In this document: positions 59,484 through 64,000 of the stretch, piece by piece
How the letters are laid out: each line of letters opens with the position of its first letter
Numbering within the stretch: position 1 is the stretch's first letter
Source of the DNA: Eubacteriales bacterium
GTDB lineage: Bacteria > Bacillota > Clostridia > Lachnospirales > Lachnospiraceae
Reading direction: 5' to 3'
DNA length: 64,000 nt
Assembly: GCA_030524585.1 (NCBI GenBank)
Contig: JAUNGJ010000006.1
Span: 1-64,000, forward strand
Program-made: the position numbers and the translations under genes
The notes under the pieces: generated by a model
The model's database searches: none
Told to the model about the DNA's origin: nothing
What the model saw: only the letters and a program-made list of their open reading frames with translations

Positions 59484-59497
59484 ATCTTCCGGAAGAT
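59484..59497. repeat. Perfect 14-bp palindrome in the divergent gap
   Basis: ATCTTCCGGAAGAT in the 219-base region between the ABC genes and the LytTR regulator. Candidate protein-binding site; the usual LytTR site is a direct repeat rather than a palindrome. Confidence 0.5.
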
Positions 59498-59644
59498 CCT
59501 ATGGATGCAGTTATTATAGTGCATAGGGCTTCGGAAATATATTGTCTCAAATGGTACGGATGACCTTCTTTTGGGAAAGTTCTGCAAAAGGAATGGGAAT
59601 GTGGTAAAATGTCAGCGTGAGAATGTACGAAAGGAAGAGACAGC

Positions 59645-60343
59645 ATGAAAATCTGTATCTGTGATGATGATAAGTGCCTTCGTCTGGCGCTTGGCAGGGT
59701 GATAGAACCCCTGCTGCAGCTTCAGGGGATAGAATATGAGATATTAGAGTACGAATCCGGAGAAAAGCTTTTGGCGGGCTGCGCTGTGGGTGAGCCGGAT
59801 ATTTTGTTTCTGGATATTGAGATGAAAGGGATTAGCGGAATGGAGGCGGCGAAATCCCTGAGAAGACAGTATAAGAATACGGTGATCATTTTTGTGACTG
59901 CTTATCCGGACTTTGTGTTCCAGGGATATGAAGTGCGGGCGCTTCATTATATTTTAAAGCCATATAAAGAAGAAAAAATCAGGGAAGTACTGCGGATGGC
60001 GCTGGAGGAGCTGGGAGCCAGGGAGGAACAGTTTTATCTGGTGGAGCAGAAAGCAGGAACCTTAAAGCTTCCGCTGAAAGAAGTGAGATATTTTAAGAGT
60101 GACCGCAAGAGGGTGGAGGCTGTTCTGGGACACAGAAGGGAAGTTTTTTACCAGAAGCTGAGCAGTATGGAAGAAGAACTTCCGGACTATTTTGTCAGAA
60201 GTCATAACCGCTATCTGGTGAACCTAAATTATGTGACAAGACTGGAAGCGTCATCCTGTCTCTGCGGGGAGGAGGAGATTCCGGTAAGCAGGGGATGCAG
60301 GCAGGCGCTTGCGGTGGCATTTGCGAAAATGATGCTTAAGTAG
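59645..60343 (+). CDS. LytTR-family response regulator
   Basis: 232 residues. Receiver domain with D7-D9 acidic cluster, phospho-acceptor D57 (ILFLDIEMKGISG) and K104 or so (HYILKPYKEE); C-terminal LytTR beta domain (about 130-230: LPLKEVRYFKSDRKRVEAVL; DYFVRSHNRYLVNLNYVT). AAAGGAAG precedes ATG 59645. Pairs with the GHKL kinase 11 bases downstream. LytTR proteins of the AgrA/ComE class often respond to peptides. Confidence 0.94.
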   Translation: MKICICDDDKCLRLALGRVIEPLLQLQGIEYEILEYESGEKLLAGCAVGEPDILFLDIEMKGISGMEAAKSLRRQYKNTVIIFVTAYPDFVFQGYEVRALHYILKPYKEEKIREVLRMALEELGAREEQFYLVEQKAGTLKLPLKEVRYFKSDRKRVEAVLGHRREVFYQKLSSMEEELPDYFVRSHNRYLVNLNYVTRLEASSCLCGEEEIPVSRGCRQALAVAFAKMMLK

Positions 60344-60354
60344 GAGGGGAGATC

Positions 60355-61629
60355 ATGCTTGAAACGGTTACATCTATTGCTGGAGATATGCTGTATCTTA
60401 TGGAAGGATACTTCTTTTACTGTATTCTCGCCTGTCTGATGAAGCCTCGGGAGAACAGAATCGTTAAAGTACTTGGATGGATTCTGTGTTCGCTGGTCGT
60501 GAACATTATTATTTATCCGGGGGATGTGACGAATATTACACTTGCCCTGCCGCTTTTTCTGGTAACGGTACTGATTGCTTTTGAAAGCGGCTGGATGGTT
60601 CGGATCTCGGCTGTCATGATGTTCTACCCGATTGTGGTGGCTTTGAATTTCCTGATGTTTGAAACCTTTGGAAGAATCATCCTTCTGCTCTGGGGTGAGG
60701 GGACGCTGGAAAATACTGTGTGGTCAACGGTCACTTATGTGGTACCGGTGCTGTTCTGGTATCTGTATCAGAGAATTTTGAAGGAACAGATTTCCAATGT
60801 ACGGCAGCTTCTTGACACCAGGGCATGGATATTCCTGGATGTGATCTGTCTGGCGTCCATGACGGCTATTTACAGTTGTGTCTACTATGCGCCGGAAGCG
60901 GATTATAAGATGGTTCCCTGCATGGCGGCGTGTATGGTGACCAGTATGGGAAGCATCCGCCTGGCCATTTATCTGGCGGACAGCATCAAAGGAGATCTGG
61001 AGAGGAAGAACCTGAGACTTCAAAAGAATTACTATGAGGAGCTGGAGAAGAATCAATTTGAGATTCGCAAGTTCCGCCATGACATGAAGAATCACTTTGC
61101 GGCGGCAGGGCAGCTTTTGAAGGAAGGAGAATATCAGGAAGCAGAAGCATATTTTGAACGGCTGTCCGGCTATATGGAGGCAAGGAACCGGAAGTTCTGC
61201 GAAAATGGAATTGTCAATGCGCTGCTGAATGTGAAATATAATTCGGCGGTGGAGGCAGGGATCGACTGCTTCTTTCATATTGATATTGACCGGATGATGG
61301 CAGTGGATGATATAAGCCTGTGTACTATATTTGCCAATACGCTGGATAATGCCATCGAAGCCTGTCAGAAGATCGAGGAGCCCGGGAAAAGAAAGCTTTC
61401 TGTGAAGGCGAGATATACGAATAATGAATATTTCAGCTATGAGATCGTGAATCATAAGGTCAATGAAATCCGCAAAAAGAGAGACCGGTTTCTTACCGAT
61501 AAGGCGGATAGCAAAGCCCATGGCCTGGGAATCGCTTCCGTAAGAGAAGCGGTGGAAACATACAAGGGAACAATGGATATTTCCTATACGGAAGATGAGT
61601 TTCGGATTGTGATTCTGCTGGAAGTGTAA
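60355..61629 (+). CDS. GHKL-domain sensor histidine kinase (AgrC-like)
   Basis: 424 residues. About six membrane spans up to residue 210 form the sensor. The cytosolic part has the dimerisation-phosphorelay helix FRHDMKNHFAAAG (H near 243), then a HATPase_c_5 domain (FANTLDNAIEAC; KAHGLGIASVREAV). This is the ATP-binding layout of peptide-sensing AgrC/ComD kinases. GTAGGAGGGG precedes ATG 60355. No obvious autoinducer peptide gene (agrD/comC) was found nearby. Confidence 0.92.
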   Translation: MLETVTSIAGDMLYLMEGYFFYCILACLMKPRENRIVKVLGWILCSLVVNIIIYPGDVTNITLALPLFLVTVLIAFESGWMVRISAVMMFYPIVVALNFLMFETFGRIILLLWGEGTLENTVWSTVTYVVPVLFWYLYQRILKEQISNVRQLLDTRAWIFLDVICLASMTAIYSCVYYAPEADYKMVPCMAACMVTSMGSIRLAIYLADSIKGDLERKNLRLQKNYYEELEKNQFEIRKFRHDMKNHFAAAGQLLKEGEYQEAEAYFERLSGYMEARNRKFCENGIVNALLNVKYNSAVEAGIDCFFHIDIDRMMAVDDISLCTIFANTLDNAIEACQKIEEPGKRKLSVKARYTNNEYFSYEIVNHKVNEIRKKRDRFLTDKADSKAHGLGIASVREAVETYKGTMDISYTEDEFRIVILLEV

Positions 61630-61688
61630 CAGCGGCAGAATAAGAGAATGCAGGAGATGACTCTTTTTGTATGTAAAGGCATGAAGAA

Positions 61689-61721
61689 GCCCGCCTGCGA
61701 AGAAATAATTTGCAGGCGGGC
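61689..61721. terminator. Terminator between the kinase gene and aroC
   Basis: GCCCGCCTGC / GCAGGCGGGC stem, 13-base loop, T-rich on the plus strand side. Between converging genes. Confidence 0.85.
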
Positions 61722-61728
61722 AGATATT

Positions 61729-62826
61729 TTATTCATAAAATTGAATAATGCGGTCAAGCCGGGAAGACATGTTTATCATGAGCATGTCGATCAGCGTCAG
61801 GGCGGTCATGGATTCTACTACAACCACGGCTCTGGGGACAATAACTGGGTCATGGCGCCCGTGAATTGTCATGGATATATTTTCCCCGTCTTTATTTATG
61901 GTGTCCTGAGGCTGTGAAATAGAAGGCGTGGGTTTGATGGCTGCTCTTAGGATGATCGGGCTTCCGTCGCTCATACCGCCGAGGATACCGCCGGAATGGT
62001 TGGTTTTCTTGTGGATTCCGGATCCGTCACAATAGAAAGCGTCATTATTATGGCTTCCCTGAGCCTTTGCTGCCTGAAATCCGTCGCCAATCTCCATTCC
62101 CTTGACGGAGCCGATGGACATGAGGGCTTTGGCAAGGTTGGCATCCAGCTTCTCAAATACAGTTTCTCCGATGCCGGCAGGCATGTTTGTCACAACACAT
62201 TCAATGATACCGCCGGAGGAGTCCTGATTTGTGATACATTGTTCCAGATAGGCAGAAGCCTGATCGGCGTATGTGTTATTAGGCATATACAGATGATTCT
62301 GGCGTATGCATTCATAATCATATTCTTCTTCCGGAATTACAATAGGTCCGATGGACTTGGTGTAGGCGGTTATTTCAATACCAAGCTGTTTCAGGAGCTT
62401 GCATGCAACGGCTCCGGCGGCCACCCGTCCGATGGTCTCACGGCCGGAAGAACGGCCTCCGCCGCGGTAGTCCCGGATGCCATATTTGGAATCGAAGGTG
62501 TAATCAGCATGTCCAGGGCGGTAGCTGTTCATAATATTGCTGTAGTCTCTGGATTTCTGGTCCTGGTTGCGTACCAGCAGTGAAATGGGGGTGCCTGTGG
62601 TGCGTCCCTCAAATACGCCGGAAAGGATCTCGATTTTATCGACTTCCTTTCGCTGGGTTGTGAATTTGCTCTGCCCGGGTTTTCTTCTGTCCAGATATTC
62701 CTGAATATCAGCTTCGGAAATAGGAAGCCCGGCAGGACAGCCATCGATGACGACGCCGATACCGGCGCCGTGGGATTCACCCCAGGTAGTAATTTGAAAA
62801 AGTGTTCCGTATGTTGAACCTGCCAT
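61729..62826 (-). CDS. aroC: Chorismate synthase
   Basis: 365 residues. Removes phosphate from EPSP to give chorismate, needing reduced FMN. Signatures: TTWGESHGAGIGVVIDG at about 13-29, the FMN-site GGRSSGRETIGRVAAGAV, and the C-terminal RHDPVIVPRAVVVVESMTAL. The frame opens at 62865, but AAAGGAG precedes ATG 62826. No other aromatic-pathway gene is adjacent. Its leader carries a palindrome at 62853-62871. Confidence 0.97.
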   Translation of the reverse strand: MAGSTYGTLFQITTWGESHGAGIGVVIDGCPAGLPISEADIQEYLDRRKPGQSKFTTQRKEVDKIEILSGVFEGRTTGTPISLLVRNQDQKSRDYSNIMNSYRPGHADYTFDSKYGIRDYRGGGRSSGRETIGRVAAGAVACKLLKQLGIEITAYTKSIGPIVIPEEEYDYECIRQNHLYMPNNTYADQASAYLEQCITNQDSSGGIIECVVTNMPAGIGETVFEKLDANLAKALMSIGSVKGMEIGDGFQAAKAQGSHNNDAFYCDGSGIHKKTNHSGGILGGMSDGSPIILRAAIKPTPSISQPQDTINKDGENISMTIHGRHDPVIVPRAVVVVESMTALTLIDMLMINMSSRLDRIIQFYE

Positions 62827-62852
62827 AATCTTATAATCTCCTTTACCTATAG

Positions 62853-62871
62853 AAACGTGCGACACACGTTT
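62853..62871. repeat. Perfect inverted repeat in the aroC leader
   Basis: AAACGTG-CGACA-CACGTTT, just after the aroC -10 box and before the coding start. A good operator position. Confidence 0.6.
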
Positions 62872-62876
62872 GTTCT

Positions 62877-62905
62877 ATTATATATCAACCGTGTTAAAAA
62901 GGCAA
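62877..62905 (-). promoter_or_regulatory. Promoter of aroC
   Basis: Minus strand TTGCCT (62905-62900), 17-base spacer, TATAAT (62882-62877). Confidence 0.8.
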
Positions 62906-62912
62906 TTTTTGC

Positions 62913-62941
62913 TGTACTTTTTATTTTCCCCGTATTATAAT
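62913..62941 (+). promoter_or_regulatory. Promoter of the L,D-transpeptidase gene
   Basis: Weak -35 TGTACT (62913-62918), 17-base spacer, TATAAT (62936-62941). Confidence 0.6.
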
Positions 62942-62978
62942 GGCTATGAATTGAGAATATTGCGAGGAGTAAAAATAC

Positions 62979-64000
62979 ATGGGAGATAAAAAACGAAAGG
63001 GAAATCGTAAGATCCATTCTGATGCAGACGATGATTTTCAGATTATCAGTGATGACGAATTGTTTGAAGATGTGGACGATTATGATGAAGAAGCAGAGAT
63101 AGATGATGATTTTTTAGATGAGGAGTCCGAATATGATGAGCCAGATGATGAATCGGAATATGAAGATCTGGAAGAGGACGACTATCTGGATTATGAAGAG
63201 TTTGAAGACGATGAGTTAGAGGAATCGGAGGAGGATGAGCTGGAGGAAGACTTTGAGGAGGAATCCGCGGAGGAAGAAAAGGCTTTGAAACGTCGGCGCA
63301 GAAGAAAGCGTATTCGAATCGCGCTGATTTCTGTTGTGGGAATACTGGCAGTGGCTTATCTGGGAGTGTCCGGATATTTTTATAGTCATTTTTATTTGAA
63401 TACCAGGATTAACGGAACGGATTTTTCAATGAGTACGGCCGCTCAGGTGCAGGACTATATGGAGGGTCAGGTTGCAGATTACTCTCTAACCATGAAGGAA
63501 TCTGACGGCGGAAGCGAGACGATTGACGGATCAGATATTTCCTTAAAATATGTAAGAGATGATTCTGTCGAGAAGCTGCTTAAGAAGCAAAATCCGCTTC
63601 TCTGGGTAACGGCACTGTGGGAGACACCGGAGATTGAGGCGTCTATCGGTGTAAAATATGACAGGGATAAGCTGAACCATGTGTTGGGGAATCTGACCTG
63701 CCTGAAAGAGGAAGAGCAGACACCGTCCGTATCTGCGCGTCCGGTGTTTAAGGATACTCAGTTTGAGATTCAGGAGGAGCAGATCGGAACGCAGATTGAT
63801 AAAGAGAAATTTACAGAGGTGGTGAATACAGCAATCAGCGGATTCCAGACGGAGATTGATCTGACAGAACAGGGATGTTATATTCTGCCGAAGTATACGT
63901 CGGAATCGCCGGAGGTGGCGGAAGCCAGAGATGCGATGAACAGCTATCTGGGAGCGAATATTACGCTGGATTTCTCACCTTATACCGAGGTGGTGGATGC
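62979..64000 (+). CDS. L,D-transpeptidase with acidic cytosolic tail, partial at window end
   Basis: At least 340 residues; the 3' end lies beyond the window. GAGGAG precedes ATG 62979. Residues about 15-100 are extremely rich in Asp and Glu with runs such as DEEAEIDDDFLDEESEY. A basic RRRRRKRIR stretch leads to one membrane span (about 110-133). The extracellular part (NGTDFSMSTAAQVQDYMEGQV; KLLKKQNPLLWVTALW; GVKYDRDKLNHVLGNL) is the peptidoglycan-binding domain found ahead of YkuD-type transpeptidases, so a catalytic YkuD domain is expected downstream but cannot be seen. The cytosolic acidic tail is unusual and may interact with another protein. Confidence 0.75.
   Translation, partial: MGDKKRKGNRKIHSDADDDFQIISDDELFEDVDDYDEEAEIDDDFLDEESEYDEPDDESEYEDLEEDDYLDYEEFEDDELEESEEDELEEDFEEESAEEEKALKRRRRRKRIRIALISVVGILAVAYLGVSGYFYSHFYLNTRINGTDFSMSTAAQVQDYMEGQVADYSLTMKESDGGSETIDGSDISLKYVRDDSVEKLLKKQNPLLWVTALWETPEIEASIGVKYDRDKLNHVLGNLTCLKEEEQTPSVSARPVFKDTQFEIQEEQIGTQIDKEKFTEVVNTAISGFQTEIDLTEQGCYILPKYTSESPEVAEARDAMNSYLGANITLDFSPYTEVVD

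Noticed and set aside
1..64000. CRISPR arrays, insertion sequences, prophage or integrative elements
   Set aside because: No regularly spaced repeats, transposases, integrases or phage structural genes were found.

Overview
The window reads as ordinary chromosome from an anaerobic, spore-forming, low-to-moderate GC Firmicute, most likely a Lachnospiraceae / Clostridium cluster XIVa gut bacterium. This rests on gene content and order (cysE-cysS-mrnC-rlmB-sigH, dgt-dnaG-rpoD-trmK-nif3, infC-rpmI-rplT), T-box and L20 leaders, AGGAGG ribosome sites, TTGACA-N17-TATAAT promoters, GlnRS rather than GatCAB alone, and GerA-like and CotH-like spore genes. The species cannot be named from sequence alone. 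No IS element, prophage, CRISPR array or rRNA was found.

Layout. 1-2.1 kb: small Cro-type regulator, ispF with a Cys-rich tail, Eis-like GNAT. 2.3-5.7 kb: glycosyltransferase split by an in-frame TAG, then an OmpR-type two-component system. 5.7-10.1 kb: cysteine T-box and the cysE-cysS-mrnC-rlmB-sigH operon. 10.1-11.8 kb: MarR regulator and MFS transporter sharing a 12-bp palindromic operator. 11.9-17.3 kb (minus strand): two-component system plus VTC-domain polyphosphate polymerase, DUF4956 membrane protein and CotH-like surface kinase. 17.4-29.4 kb: tRNA-Thr, glnS, MocR regulator, lipoprotein, cardiolipin synthase, purA, DUF1540 protein, AI-2E family exporter, metA, sodium/alanine symporter. 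29.4-32.8 kb: T-box with a tryptophan specifier and the trpXYZ-type ABC transporter. 32.8-37.1 kb: dut, gerA-like gene, MATE pump, DegV. 37.1-39 kb: L20 leader, infC (AUU start)-rpmI-rplT, tRNA-Leu, a 58-residue protein. 39-44.4 kb: D-amino-acid transaminase and YkvI-type transporter divergent from a LysR regulator, a second MATE pump, a CmpB-type membrane protein. 44.5-48 kb: SorC regulator, glycerol-1-phosphate dehydrogenase, HAD phosphatase, RpiB-like isomerase. 48-56.5 kb: dgt-dnaG-rpoD-trmK-nif3, a nucleoside kinase, a secreted/anchored unknown. 56.6-61.6 kb: FtsX-type ABC exporter divergent from a LytTR/GHKL two-component system. 61.7-64 kb: aroC and the start of an L,D-transpeptidase that runs off the window.

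The most interesting unit is the minus-strand module at 11.9-17.3 kb. Its regulator gene and its VTC operon each carry, 9-10 bp upstream of a -10 box, two copies of the same 7-mer (YTTCAAT) at an 11-bp period, a geometry like the E. coli Pho box. That makes a regulon of five adjacent genes plausible: a sensor controlling a VTC-type polymerase, a membrane partner and a Gly/Met-rich CotH kinase. The function of the whole is unknown to me. All functional statements are from reading motifs; no database search was run.
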